Shown: one piece after another, positions 1 to 7,289 of the stretch
How the letters are laid out: each line of letters starts with the position of its first letter
Numbering within the stretch: the stretch's first letter is position 1
NCBI GenBank assembly: GCA_019118745.1
Contig: DWYJ01000006.1
Span: 1-64,000, forward strand
Length of the DNA stretch: 64,000 bases
Source of the DNA: Candidatus Desulfovibrio gallistercoris
GTDB lineage: Bacteria > Desulfobacterota > Desulfovibrionia > Desulfovibrionales > Desulfovibrionaceae
Reading direction: 5' to 3'
The notes under the pieces: generated by a model
Database searches by the model: none
The model's input: only the letters and a program-made list of their open reading frames with translations
What the model was told of the DNA's origin: nothing
Program-made: the position numbers and the translations under genes

Positions 1-503
1 TGCGCTTCCGTCAGCGTCGTGGCCCCAACAGAACCGGAAAGAGGATGCGTATGCTCAGCCGTGCCGCCGGTGGAGCCGGCCGCATAGGCATCCGACGCTC
101 CCATGATCATGCGGCCGCGCAGGTCCGGCACGGTGCCGCCCTTGCCGTCGCTGCCGCCGTCGCATTTCACCCAGTTTTCGCGCGCTTCCGTCTCTCCGGG
201 CAGGATGGCGCGGCGGCCGTCGGAGCCGCCAAAGGTCACGCCGTCCACGGCGATGGGCACCCGCGAGGGGAAGCTGTCCCACGGATCGACCTTGATGGCG
301 GCCACGGTTTCGGCCAGTTTGGCGACCTGTTGTTGCAGCGCGGCAAGCGCCTCGGCGCTTGCGCCGCCCAGCGCCGCGAGGTCGAGGGGGTCGCCGCCGT
401 CCGCCGTGTGCGTATCCGCGTGAGGCGGTAGGATTTCCTTGCGCAGCAGGGGGCCCGCGCCCTCCTTCTGAAAAAGCCGTCGAAAAATGCCGGGAAAAGA
501 CAT
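1..503 (-). CDS. Phage tail fibre / collar-type protein (C-terminus outside window)
   Basis: The reading frame opens at an ATG (501-503) behind a strong AAGGAGG and runs open to the window edge, so at least 167 residues are present and the C-terminus is missing. The middle is helical (ALAALQQQVAKLAETV). It is followed by a segment typical of phage tail-collar proteins: a WVKCDGG motif, then VPDLRGRMIMGAS, then a GG-TAEHTHPL stretch. This pattern is known from the receptor-binding end of tail fibres. It is the last visible gene of the leftward tail operon, downstream of two other fibre-like genes. The collar assignment rests on motif resemblance only. Confidence 0.75.
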   Translation of the reverse strand, partial: MSFPGIFRRLFQKEGAGPLLRKEILPPHADTHTADGGDPLDLAALGGASAEALAALQQQVAKLAETVAAIKVDPWDSFPSRVPIAVDGVTFGGSDGRRAILPGETEARENWVKCDGGSDGKGGTVPDLRGRMIMGASDAYAAGSTGGTAEHTHPLSGSVGATTLTEA

Positions 504-512
504 GCTGCCTCC

Positions 513-824
513 TTATTTGCTGCGGATGAGGATGTCGCGGTCCTGGGGGACGTCGATGCGCCAGATGATGGTCGAGGACAGCGCGCCGGGCTCGCCGGAC
601 TCGTCATATTCCTGCCCGGCCGCGCAGGCCACGCCGTCCAGATACACTTCACACTGCGCGCCGCCGACGGTATACGGCGGCACGGCATAGGGCTGCCCCG
701 CCGTGATGGCGGAGGCACGGCTCCCGGCCGGGGAATGCCGCTCCTCCGCCTGTCCGGCCACGCGGAGGGAGTCCGGCAGCATACCCAGCACGTTGCCTCT
801 GGCGTCCTTGATGATGTACGACAT
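513..824 (-). CDS. Small phage tail protein sharing a domain with the upstream gpH-like fibre
   Basis: A 103-residue protein starting at an ATG behind GGGAGGGAG. I do not recognise a named family. Residues about 45-103 carry a pattern (YTVGG..C.VYLDGVACAAG..Y, then VP..RDILIRSK) that also occurs in the middle of the gene at 1521-2450, with VFWEGVACGAG and VPAGSEMRVLVR. This suggests a duplicated structural domain. It lies 10 bp upstream of the collar-type gene and 18 bp after the previous fibre gene, so it belongs to the tail-fibre block. A role as fibre accessory or chaperone is possible but not shown. Confidence 0.7.
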   Translation of the reverse strand: MSYIIKDARGNVLGMLPDSLRVAGQAEERHSPAGSRASAITAGQPYAVPPYTVGGAQCEVYLDGVACAAGQEYDESGEPGALSSTIIWRIDVPQDRDILIRSK

Positions 825-842
825 GGGACTCCCTCCCTGTGG

Positions 843-1505
843 CTAGGCCGCCGGCCCGTCGGCCACCTTTTCAAACACGATGCCGGTGGGGCTCATGCCG
901 GCGGGGATCTCGCCGCCCGCCTCGATGACGGCCACCTGAAGGCCGGCGTAGAAGGTCTTGCCGTTGATGGTGGCCGTCTCGCCGTCGGCGGAGATGCTTG
1001 CCAGCAGCACGGCATTGTCGTGGCTATGTTTCTGGGCCACAGCGGCGGACACGTCGGTCAGCTTGATGCCGCTGTCCTTGGCCACCGTGCCGGACGTGCC
1101 GTCAAAAGCCATGAGGTTACCGTCGGCGGCGCTTTCCGGGCCTTTCACGGCGCGGTCGATGTTGTTCTGGATGACCGTCCAGTCGGTATCGGCGGCTTCT
1201 TCCTCAAAGGTTTTGATGCACAGGATCAGGTCGCCCGGCTCGCAGACCTGACCGGCATAGGTGCCGCCGGTCTTGACGATGTACATGTCGCCCCGCTTGT
1301 AGCTGTCGGCGGGCAGGGTCTCCATGTCGCCGCCCGCACCCACGGTGCCGCACGGCCGGACGCCGGAAGCAAGCAGGGCTTTCAGGGCTTTGATTTCGGC
1401 CTCGACGTTGCCGCCGTCAGCCGTCTTGACCTGATCGGCGGTGGTGACGGGGTACACGGGCGTACCGGCGACGTCCTTCAGTTGCACTTTCGTGGATTCA
1501 GCCAT
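843..1505 (-). CDS. Phage tail fibre-like protein
   Basis: A 220-residue protein with no signal peptide or membrane segment. The N-terminus (VQLKDVAGTPVYPVTTADQV) looks like an attachment segment. The middle (LPADSYKRGDMYIVK, then CEPGDLILCIK) is a beta-rich module often seen in appendage proteins of phages from gut anaerobes. A downstream QKHSHD motif resembles short fibre histidine motifs. It sits between the gpH-like fibre gene and the small shared-domain gene in one leftward transcript. Function as fibre or baseplate appendage is inferred from position and composition; the host receptor is unknown. Confidence 0.65.
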   Translation of the reverse strand: MAESTKVQLKDVAGTPVYPVTTADQVKTADGGNVEAEIKALKALLASGVRPCGTVGAGGDMETLPADSYKRGDMYIVKTGGTYAGQVCEPGDLILCIKTFEEEAADTDWTVIQNNIDRAVKGPESAADGNLMAFDGTSGTVAKDSGIKLTDVSAAVAQKHSHDNAVLLASISADGETATINGKTFYAGLQVAVIEAGGEIPAGMSPTGIVFEKVADGPAA

Positions 1506-1520
1506 GATGTTCTTCTCCAG

Positions 1521-2450
1521 TTATTGAGGTTCGATGAATGCCGCCCCGTCCATGCGCTGTTCCAGCGCCGTGAGGCGTTCCTCCACATCCGCCGGGACGG
1601 GTTGTCCCGGCAGCTTCGGCTGGAGGCTGTAAGGGCGCACCAGCACGCGCATCTCGCTCCCGGCCGGTACGGCGAACAGCATGCGGATGGCGCTCGACTC
1701 CAGCCCTTCCGCCGAAGAAATTTCTTCGTATTGTTTGCCCGCGCCGCAGGCCACGCCTTCCCAAAAGACATCCAGCAGATGTTTCCCCGGCGCATAAGTC
1801 AGCCCCTCCGGCAGGGCCAGCGTGCCGCCTTCCTCCACGGGCGCGTCCAGCGTCCAGACGGCCTCCTGGTTGCGGCGCAGGTCCTCCACGATGCCGGAGA
1901 GCTGGAGCAGCTCCAGCCGTGTGGCGTAGCCCGCCTCGCTGATCACGATCTCCACGTCCGCCGTGCCGGACATGATGATGGGCACGGACAGCTCATGCGT
2001 GGTGGCCTGCCCCAGCACGGACTTCAGCTTGTAGAACGGGGCATGGTTGCCGTAGGCGTAGAGGACGGGCTCGCCGTCCTCTTCCAGCGGCTCGGCCCAG
2101 ACGCCGAACTCGCGTATCCAGAAGCCGCCTTCCGTGGTCGGGATGACGATATGGGCCCAGCAGATGTTGGGGTCTTCCTCGTCCTGGGACAGGCTGTCGA
2201 TGGGACGGCGGTAGACCTCGCGCACAAGATCCACGGCAGCATCGGCAGGCACGGGAACTTCGCCGTCACCGTCGCCCACGGAGATGACCGTCAGGCGCAC
2301 GGGGCGTCCGGCGGCATGGGCCGCGGCTTCCAGCGCCGCGCCAGCGCGGGTGAGCAGGCAGAAATACTCGGGATTTTCGGTGGCGACGCCGCCCGCATCG
2401 GGCAGGTCGTCCGTGCCGCCGGGAACGACGGCTCTTACAGTTGCGGACAT
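1521..2450 (-). CDS. Phage tail fibre protein, P2 gpH-like N-terminal domain
   Basis: A 309-residue protein. Residues about 50-150 show the signature of the phage tail-collar fibre domain (DUF3751 type): VYRRPIDSLSQDEEDPN, then IVIPTTEGGFWIREFGVW and a GN-APFYKLKSVLGQA stretch. In P2-like phages this domain anchors the side fibre to the baseplate. The region around residues 225-275 carries the module also found in the small gene at 513-824. The C-terminus ends in a short helical EERLTALEQRM segment. The start overlaps the end of the gpI-like gene by 16 bp, consistent with the P2 gene order J-I-H. Confidence 0.88.
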   Translation of the reverse strand: MSATVRAVVPGGTDDLPDAGGVATENPEYFCLLTRAGAALEAAAHAAGRPVRLTVISVGDGDGEVPVPADAAVDLVREVYRRPIDSLSQDEEDPNICWAHIVIPTTEGGFWIREFGVWAEPLEEDGEPVLYAYGNHAPFYKLKSVLGQATTHELSVPIIMSGTADVEIVISEAGYATRLELLQLSGIVEDLRRNQEAVWTLDAPVEEGGTLALPEGLTYAPGKHLLDVFWEGVACGAGKQYEEISSAEGLESSAIRMLFAVPAGSEMRVLVRPYSLQPKLPGQPVPADVEERLTALEQRMDGAAFIEPQ

Positions 2451-3340
2451 ACGCGACTCCTGGTCATGGTCAGCAGGGCAAGGGCGATGCGGCCGCGCCC
2501 GACGGGGACGGGCCGCGGCGGCGTGAAGGGACGGAGGCGGCCGCGCGAGCGGATCAGGCTCGTGACGGCGATGCGCGGGCGCGCGCTGGCCGCCGGCTCC
2601 GGCGGAAAGTACAGGCGCACGCGGCTCAGGGTACGTGTGATGCCCGCCGTGCCCACATGCGCACGGGCGGGCGGCACGGGACGCGGCGGAAAATGCAGAC
2701 GCACGCGGTTCAGGGTGCGCATGACGCCCGCCGTGGCCACGGCTATGGGCAGGCGGCGCGTCGAGACGGTCTCCAGACAGTCCAGCCAGGAACGCACGTT
2801 CTTTTGATCAAAGATGATGCGTATGGCGTTCTCCGCGCAGGAGATGTCCAGTCCGGCCTCGCTCACGTCCAGGCGCACGCGGAAAAAGTAGGGCCTGCCC
2901 GCATACTCCCACCACTGGCGGATGGTCGTGGGCATGCGCAGAGCCGTTTCCAGCGCGGTGCGCACGGCCCAGGGCGTGCCCCGGCGGCGATGCAGCAGCA
3001 GGGAAGCGGCGATGAGCCGCCGCCGGGCCGGGGTATCCACGGCGGTCTCGTAGTTTTCGACGTGGAGCTGCCAGGCCAGATGATCCAGCAGGTCGTCCGG
3101 CAGCGGGGCCGGGCCTCCGGCGGCCTCGGTCAGTCTGGCCAGCGGGGGCAGCATGGCCACCGGCTCGATGAAGCCCGTGTCATGGGCCAGACGGGCGTAG
3201 AGCAGCAGCGTCGGGATGGCCCGCGTCGTGGCGTCGAGCACGCTGTCCAGCGCCTCGGCCGCCGCGCGCACGGTGGCGTCCCCGGACAGGGAGCCGGGCA
3301 GCAGATCGATAAAGGGGGTGGAACCCAGACGGCGGGCCAT
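2435..3340 (-). CDS. Phage tail protein I (baseplate, P2 gpI-like)
   Basis: The N-terminal about 200 residues match the P2 gpI pattern: LLPGSLSGDATVRAAAEAL near the start, then LPDDLLDHLAWQLHVE and RRRGTPWAVRTALE. gpI is a baseplate component next to gpJ. From about residue 205 the protein becomes a set of degenerate tandem units (three full, one partial, 28-30 residues each) with the pattern R-T-L-x-R-V-R-L-x-F-P-P. I chose the ATG at 3338-3340, which overlaps the gpJ stop as TGATG with GGAGG 7 bases upstream. A GTG one codon earlier is the alternative. Confidence 0.87.
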   Translation of the reverse strand: MARRLGSTPFIDLLPGSLSGDATVRAAAEALDSVLDATTRAIPTLLLYARLAHDTGFIEPVAMLPPLARLTEAAGGPAPLPDDLLDHLAWQLHVENYETAVDTPARRRLIAASLLLHRRRGTPWAVRTALETALRMPTTIRQWWEYAGRPYFFRVRLDVSEAGLDISCAENAIRIIFDQKNVRSWLDCLETVSTRRLPIAVATAGVMRTLNRVRLHFPPRPVPPARAHVGTAGITRTLSRVRLYFPPEPAASARPRIAVTSLIRSRGRLRPFTPPRPVPVGRGRIALALLTMTRSRVCPQL

Positions 3341-4491
3341 CACTCATCCTCCAGCCCGGCAAAGCTCAGGACGATGGCCGTCTCGCGGGCTATCTGCGTG
3401 GGGGAGACGGTCGTGAAGATGGGCGCGTCCAGCTCCACGCGCTTGGCCCCGGCGGCCTGCACGGCGGCGATGAGGCGCGTGGGGTTGATGTCCCGCCCGG
3501 GGCGGGACCGCTGCCACAGCCGCCAGTCCTCCACGGCCCGCGTCACGCGCTCCGTGACCCCGGCCAGCAGCACGGCGTCGGCACGGCAGAGATACCAGCG
3601 GCCGGACACGGCGTACTCCACCACCTCCGGCGCGCCCACCAGCACCTTGTCGGTGAGGGGGCGCACGGTCTCGTCGGACAGGGCCTCGCGCACCATGTCG
3701 CACATGGTCTCGTCGGGCAGCTCGCCGCCTTCCAGCACGAAACGGATGTCCACCACGCCCGGCTCCGGCGTGGTGACGGCCACGGCCACGATGGCGGCAT
3801 CCACGGCCAGCACGCGGGCCTCGTAGGCCCCGGCGCTGCCCGCCACGGTGAAGCTCTCCGGGGCAAGCCGGATGCGCTCGCGCAGGCGGTCGTCCGCTTC
3901 GGTGTCCGTGCCCTCGACCGAGGCCGTGATGCTGGCCACGGCGGCCACATGGGGCAGCGGATCCACCAGCCTGTCCACCTGCCCGGCGGCAAGCCCGCTG
4001 CTCGCCGCGCCCGCGCTGGTGCAGCGGGCAGCCACATCGACATGCAGCGCACCGGGGGCGATCTCCGCGTCCGCAAGGGTGGCGAAGGCCAGAGAGCCGT
4101 CCCTGGTGGCCGCGCGCGTGCCCGCCGGGACGGGCACGGCAAAGGACAGGGCCTCGCTCAGCGAAAAGCGCAGGCTGAGGCGCGCGGGCTGGGCGGGCAG
4201 ACGGCTCACGCCCATGAGCGCGCCCAGATGGTCAAGATGCGCGCCCGTGGCGTAGGCCAGCAGGCCCTGCCGCCCGGCTTCCTCGATGACCGCGTTCTGC
4301 ACGCCGACCACATAGGCCAGCGACTCAAGAAAAAGACGCACCGGGTCGCCCGGTTGCAGGGTCGTGCCCGTAAGCCCCTCGTAGGCCGCGAGCACCGAGG
4401 CTTCCACGGCGGCCACGTCGGTCTCGGCAAAGCGGGCTTCGGGCAGCAGGGCCAGATTCACGCCCGGATCAGAACTCGTCGAAGTCGTCAC
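3340..4491 (-). CDS. Baseplate J-like protein (P2 gpJ)
   Basis: A 383-residue protein resembling the Baseplate_J family, which builds the wedge-to-fibre part of contractile-tail baseplates. Visible family features are the N-terminal LLPEARFAETD segment, the stretch FLESLAYVVGVQNAVIEEAGRQ, then DHLGALMGVSRL, and later the EGTDTEADDRLRERIRLAPESF motif followed by GAYEARVL. Length is slightly above P2 gpJ (about 300). The start overlaps the gp25-like gene by 23 bp and the stop overlaps the gpI start, indicating translational coupling within the baseplate block. Confidence 0.9.
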   Translation of the reverse strand: MTTSTSSDPGVNLALLPEARFAETDVAAVEASVLAAYEGLTGTTLQPGDPVRLFLESLAYVVGVQNAVIEEAGRQGLLAYATGAHLDHLGALMGVSRLPAQPARLSLRFSLSEALSFAVPVPAGTRAATRDGSLAFATLADAEIAPGALHVDVAARCTSAGAASSGLAAGQVDRLVDPLPHVAAVASITASVEGTDTEADDRLRERIRLAPESFTVAGSAGAYEARVLAVDAAIVAVAVTTPEPGVVDIRFVLEGGELPDETMCDMVREALSDETVRPLTDKVLVGAPEVVEYAVSGRWYLCRADAVLLAGVTERVTRAVEDWRLWQRSRPGRDINPTRLIAAVQAAGAKRVELDAPIFTTVSPTQIARETAIVLSFAGLEDE

Positions 4492-4813
4492 GGTACGCCT
4501 CCCGAATTTCCACGCTCACGCGGGGGATGAGCCGCCCGTCCGCGGCATCGTCGCTGGAAAAGCTGATGTCCCGCACGCGGATGCGCGGCACATAGCGCTC
4601 GAGCTGCCGCCCTATCTCGGCCACCATGTAGGGCATGGCCTCGCTCATGGGCATATCCACATAATCCCAGGACAGGCCGAAATCCCTGTCCAGCGGCACG
4701 CTGCCCTTGCGCGTGGCCAGCAGCATGCGGATCTCCTGCGCAAGGCCTTCCAGCCCCGTGGCGCCGATCCTGATGCCGGCGCGTTGCGCCATATCGACGG
4801 TGAGAATACGCAT
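4469..4813 (-). CDS. Baseplate wedge protein, gp25/gpW family
   Basis: A 114-residue protein of the T4 gp25 / P2 gpW lysozyme-like baseplate family, which joins the baseplate hub to the wedges and is conserved in all contractile tails. Diagnostic features are the LAQEIRMLLATRKGSVPLDRDFGLSWDYVD region and the C-terminal PRIRVRDISF strand followed by PRVSVEIRE. It overlaps gpJ downstream by 23 bp and touches the gpU-like gene upstream, so it is part of the coupled baseplate operon. Confidence 0.92.
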   Translation of the reverse strand: MRILTVDMAQRAGIRIGATGLEGLAQEIRMLLATRKGSVPLDRDFGLSWDYVDMPMSEAMPYMVAEIGRQLERYVPRIRVRDISFSSDDAADGRLIPRVSVEIREAYRDDFDEF

Positions 4814-5202
4814 CAGTTGTACTCCTGCAGGGACAGCTTGACCTCGGCAGCCAGCGTCACCCCGTAATGGATCTGGCGGTGGGTGGTCTCGCAGCTTTTG
4901 AGCACATGCAGGCCGTACCAGCGCAGGCCGATGACCAGCGGCAGCTCGTCCCCGGAGGCGGTCAGCGCCTCCAGCAGCCGCAGACGCGCTCCCACGGTGG
5001 AGAGGGGCGTCAGCGGCACGATCTGCACGGTCAGCGACACCGGGTCGAGGTCGCGGCCGGTGTGCTGGAGCCGGGGCAGGCCGGACACGACCTTGTGCTC
5101 GGCATAGACCTGCGTGCGGCTGAAGGAGAGATCGCGGAAGGTGCAGACCTCGAGCTCGGAGACGAGGAAGGGGAAAGCGCCTAGCAGGCCCTGGTACATC
5201 AT
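4813..5202 (-). CDS. Phage tail protein GpU family
   Basis: A 129-residue protein resembling P2 gpU, which acts at the tail tip or terminus. Supporting features are the N-terminal LGAFPFLVSELE strand, the HTGRDLDPVSLTVQI segment (family pattern G.D.I.L.G...P) and the later LPLVIGLRWYGLHVLKSCE strand followed by a beta-rich end (VKLSLQEYN). It starts with ATG-ATG behind GGGGGAG and overlaps the V stop codon. In P2 the gpU gene lies beside X and D, so its location between V and gp25 here is a rearranged order. Confidence 0.82.
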   Translation of the reverse strand: MMYQGLLGAFPFLVSELEVCTFRDLSFSRTQVYAEHKVVSGLPRLQHTGRDLDPVSLTVQIVPLTPLSTVGARLRLLEALTASGDELPLVIGLRWYGLHVLKSCETTHRQIHYGVTLAAEVKLSLQEYN

Positions 5203-5822
5203 CTCGGCTCCCCCGTCCGGCCGCCGTGCGGGCAGTCGTGGACGTGATGCAGAAAGGAGATGCCCTCCACGATGATGTCGCCCCCGGTCAGCCGGAACGT
5301 GCCCCGCATGGCCGCCTGCGTCGTGCCGCCACCGGCCCCGCCCAGCTGCATGGCCGGGGCGGAGAGCGTCAGCCCGGTGGCGCTGCTCACGCCGGCCGCG
5401 CCGGTCACGTCCACCTGCACGCTGCCGGTGGACGTCACGGCCACGTCGCCCCGCACCTGCGCCGTGAGCTTGTGCGCGGCGCGGTCGTACTCCAGCACGG
5501 TGCCGTCCTGGAAACGGCGCTGCCAGATGTCGCCGCTGGAGACCGGCGGGGCGGCCTTGCCGTACATGGCCCCGAGCACGAAACCCTGCTCCAGCCCGTA
5601 GCCGAGGAACAGGCAGAGCACCTGATCGCCCACGTCGGGCAGGTCATAGGCCAGATCGCCGCAGGCGCGCGGGCAGAGCACGGGCAGCCAGTCCGTGACC
5701 AGGGCGGCCGTGACGGTATCGCGCAGCTCCACGCGCACGCGCATCTTCTCCGGCTGCCGGGCCGACACGAAGCCTACGCGCACCATCTGCGCCAGCGTGT
5801 CCCGTAGCTGTTCCTCGCTCAT
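5199..5822 (-). CDS. Baseplate assembly protein V (spike)
   Basis: A 207-residue protein of the P2 gpV family, the membrane-piercing spike at the baseplate centre. It has the OB-fold entry (LRDTLAQMVRVGFVSARQ), the PDVGDQVLCLFLG segment, the DGTVLEYDRAAHKLTAQV motif, and repeating beta-helix residues before a C-terminal FLHHVHDCPHGG tip in which His and Cys could bind metal. The open frame extends upstream, but the ATG at 5820-5822 behind GGGAGGA is the true start: the extension reads through a repeat element. A 25-codon reading frame overlaps this start by 4 bp. Confidence 0.92.
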   Translation of the reverse strand: MSEEQLRDTLAQMVRVGFVSARQPEKMRVRVELRDTVTAALVTDWLPVLCPRACGDLAYDLPDVGDQVLCLFLGYGLEQGFVLGAMYGKAAPPVSSGDIWQRRFQDGTVLEYDRAAHKLTAQVRGDVAVTSTGSVQVDVTGAAGVSSATGLTLSAPAMQLGGAGGGTTQAAMRGTFRLTGGDIIVEGISFLHHVHDCPHGGRTGEPR

Positions 5823-5896
5823 GCGTCCTCCCGGGCGGCAAAGCGTCCCATGGTCTGTTTGTCTGTACTTGCCAAATCGTTTGCCAAGATGGACAT
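5819..5896 (-). CDS. Possible 25-residue peptide coupled to gpV
   Basis: A short frame from an ATG at 5894-5896 with a strong AGGAGGG about 9 bases upstream. It ends in ATGA, overlapping the gpV start, the same coupling used between neighbouring tail genes. The peptide (MSILANDLASTDKQ at its start) matches nothing I know. It may be a real leader or coupling peptide, or only the remnant of an upstream gene cut by the repeat at 5908-6003. Confidence 0.4.
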   Translation of the reverse strand: MSILANDLASTDKQTMGRFAAREDA

Positions 5897-5907
5897 GGCG
5901 ATCAGCC

Positions 5908-6003
5908 CTCCTGAAAAAAGCGCGCTGGGGAAGGGAAGGGGGGCTTGGGGGGAAGGGGAACCCCTCCAGCGCCGGCGGAGGGGTTCCCCTTCCCCCCAAC
6001 AGA
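5908..6003. repeat. Dispersed palindromic repeat, family B, copy 1
   Basis: Begins with AAAAAAGCGCGCTGGGGAAG, then a G-rich tract, and closes as a large inverted repeat whose arms are TTGGGGGGAAGGGGAACCCC and its reverse complement. The same unit recurs at 10724-10886 and 51312-51515. It lies inside the tail operon between gpD and gpV, so transcripts read through it; no T-run follows the hairpin on the minus strand. Confidence 0.8.
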
Positions 6004-6027
6004 AACCACGCATCGTCTAGACCATCC

Positions 6028-7044
6028 TCAGTAATCCAGCGCCTTGACCAGCTCCACGCCGGTGCGGTAGCCGCTGTCGCGCCCAAAACTATGGGTGGCC
6101 TGCCGGATCATGTAGTCCGTATCGAAATTGCCCCAGCCCGTGAGGCGCAGCACGGTCCCGGCCCGCAGGCGCGTGTCGCCCATGCACTCGAAAGAGCCGG
6201 TCATCTCCTCGCAGTTCTTGGCCCGCAGTTCGGCCATAGCCACGCGCTCGGCCTGGGCCGGATGCTCGATGCGTTTGTTGATGGTCAGCACCTTGCCCGT
6301 GGTGGGCGGCAGTTCCGGCTGATAGCCGGCTTGCGTGGTCTCGGAGCTGGCGGCATCGGTGTAGCCCACCACGCACTGCGTGTAGACGCCGTCCAGCGTG
6401 CGCTTGAACGAGCAGCGATCCGCCGCCAGCTCGCCGCGCGTGAGTTCCAGCGGCTCCAGCCGGTCGGCCGCCTGCCCGGCGTAGATGACGCAAAGATGTT
6501 TCTTGAGGGCCACGCGCAGGCCCTGCTCCTTGCAGATGCGCTGCAAGAAGGCGAGATCCGCCTCTTGCCGCTGTTCCACGCGGCCGTAGACGATCTCCGG
6601 GGCCTTGTAGAGCAGGTCCAGCCCGGCGGGGCCCACCACGTCCGCCGCCACGGTGGACAGGGGCGCATCGGCCCAGGCCCGCGTCTTGCGTTGCAGCATG
6701 AGGCTCGACTTGGCCGCCGCCGGCACGGCCTTGATGGTCACCACGTCGCCGCCGTCGCGGCTGGATTCCAGCGTCAGCTCGTCCACCTCGAAGTCGCCGC
6801 AATCCAGCTCTTCCTCCTCGCTGCCGACGCGGAAGCCCTGCGCCACGATGACCACGCTGACGGTATCGCCGTGGGCGGGCAGCCAGTCCCCCTGCCAGAG
6901 GCCCTCACGGTCCTCCAGCGAGAATTGCAGATCGTCCAGCTCGTCGTCGGCCTTGTCCACATAGGACAGGGAGAGCAGATGCGGCGCGAGATCCAGGCTC
7001 ACGTCCTTGCCCTGTATGCGCATCTCCACAGCGGCCCGGCGCAT
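6028..7044 (-). CDS. Phage late control D family protein (baseplate hub, P2 gpD)
   Basis: A 338-residue protein of the gpD family, the hub that connects tail tube to spike, structurally like T4 gp27. Visible features are the early LAPHLLSLSYVDKADDELDDLQFSLEDREGLW stretch (read in two halves), the FEVDELTLESSRDGGDVVTIKA region and a C-terminal segment with GNFDTDYMIRQATHSFG. The ATG at 7042-7044 overlaps the X stop codon as TGATG; a GTG one codon upstream is possible. Downstream lie repeat B1 and gpV, so this is the first gene of the distal baseplate block. Confidence 0.92.
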   Translation of the reverse strand: MRRAAVEMRIQGKDVSLDLAPHLLSLSYVDKADDELDDLQFSLEDREGLWQGDWLPAHGDTVSVVIVAQGFRVGSEEEELDCGDFEVDELTLESSRDGGDVVTIKAVPAAAKSSLMLQRKTRAWADAPLSTVAADVVGPAGLDLLYKAPEIVYGRVEQRQEADLAFLQRICKEQGLRVALKKHLCVIYAGQAADRLEPLELTRGELAADRCSFKRTLDGVYTQCVVGYTDAASSETTQAGYQPELPPTTGKVLTINKRIEHPAQAERVAMAELRAKNCEEMTGSFECMGDTRLRAGTVLRLTGWGNFDTDYMIRQATHSFGRDSGYRTGVELVKALDY

Positions 7045-7289
7045 CACAGACGCTCCCAGGGCGGCAGACTGCGCGTGCGCCCCGATCGGGCGGACTGGCC
7101 TGACTGGCCGCCGGTAGCGGGCAGGCTGACGGCGGTCTCCCCGCCGAGCAGCAGCGCGTCCAGCTCCTCGACATTGCAGGCCAGCACCTCGCCCATGCGG
7201 CGCTCCCCGGAGAGGCGGGCCAGCGCGATCTGATCCCAGGCTTCGCCCTGTGTGGCGCGGTACTGTCCGGCGGCGCGGCTACTGGGCAT
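7044..7289 (-). CDS. Phage tail protein X
   Basis: An 81-residue protein whose first 60 residues follow the tail protein X (LysM-like) pattern: YRATQGEAWDQIALARLSGE, then VLACNVEELDALLLGGE. This family is found next to gpD in P2-like phages and is thought to help assemble the tail tip. The ATG at 7287-7289 lies inside the last codons of the tape measure gene (11 bp overlap), and the stop overlaps the gpD start. The C-terminal tail is rich in Gly, Ser, Gln and Arg. Confidence 0.9.
   Translation of the reverse strand: MPSSRAAGQYRATQGEAWDQIALARLSGERRMGEVLACNVEELDALLLGGETAVSLPATGGQSGQSARSGRTRSLPPWERL

Noticed and set aside
735..2807. Long plus-strand open frame opposite the tail genes (also 5695-7233, 8275-10224, 11424-13322, 19156-21222, 26034-28547, 28680-30449)
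   Set aside because: These lie exactly opposite well-recognised minus-strand phage genes, have no family features, odd composition (His/Arg/Gly-rich) and no fitting ribosome-binding sites. High GC leaves antisense frames open by chance.
5823..6086. N-terminal extension of gpV by about 88 codons
   Set aside because: The extension reads through a family B repeat and gpD end; the family domain begins exactly at the ATG with a good ribosome-binding site.
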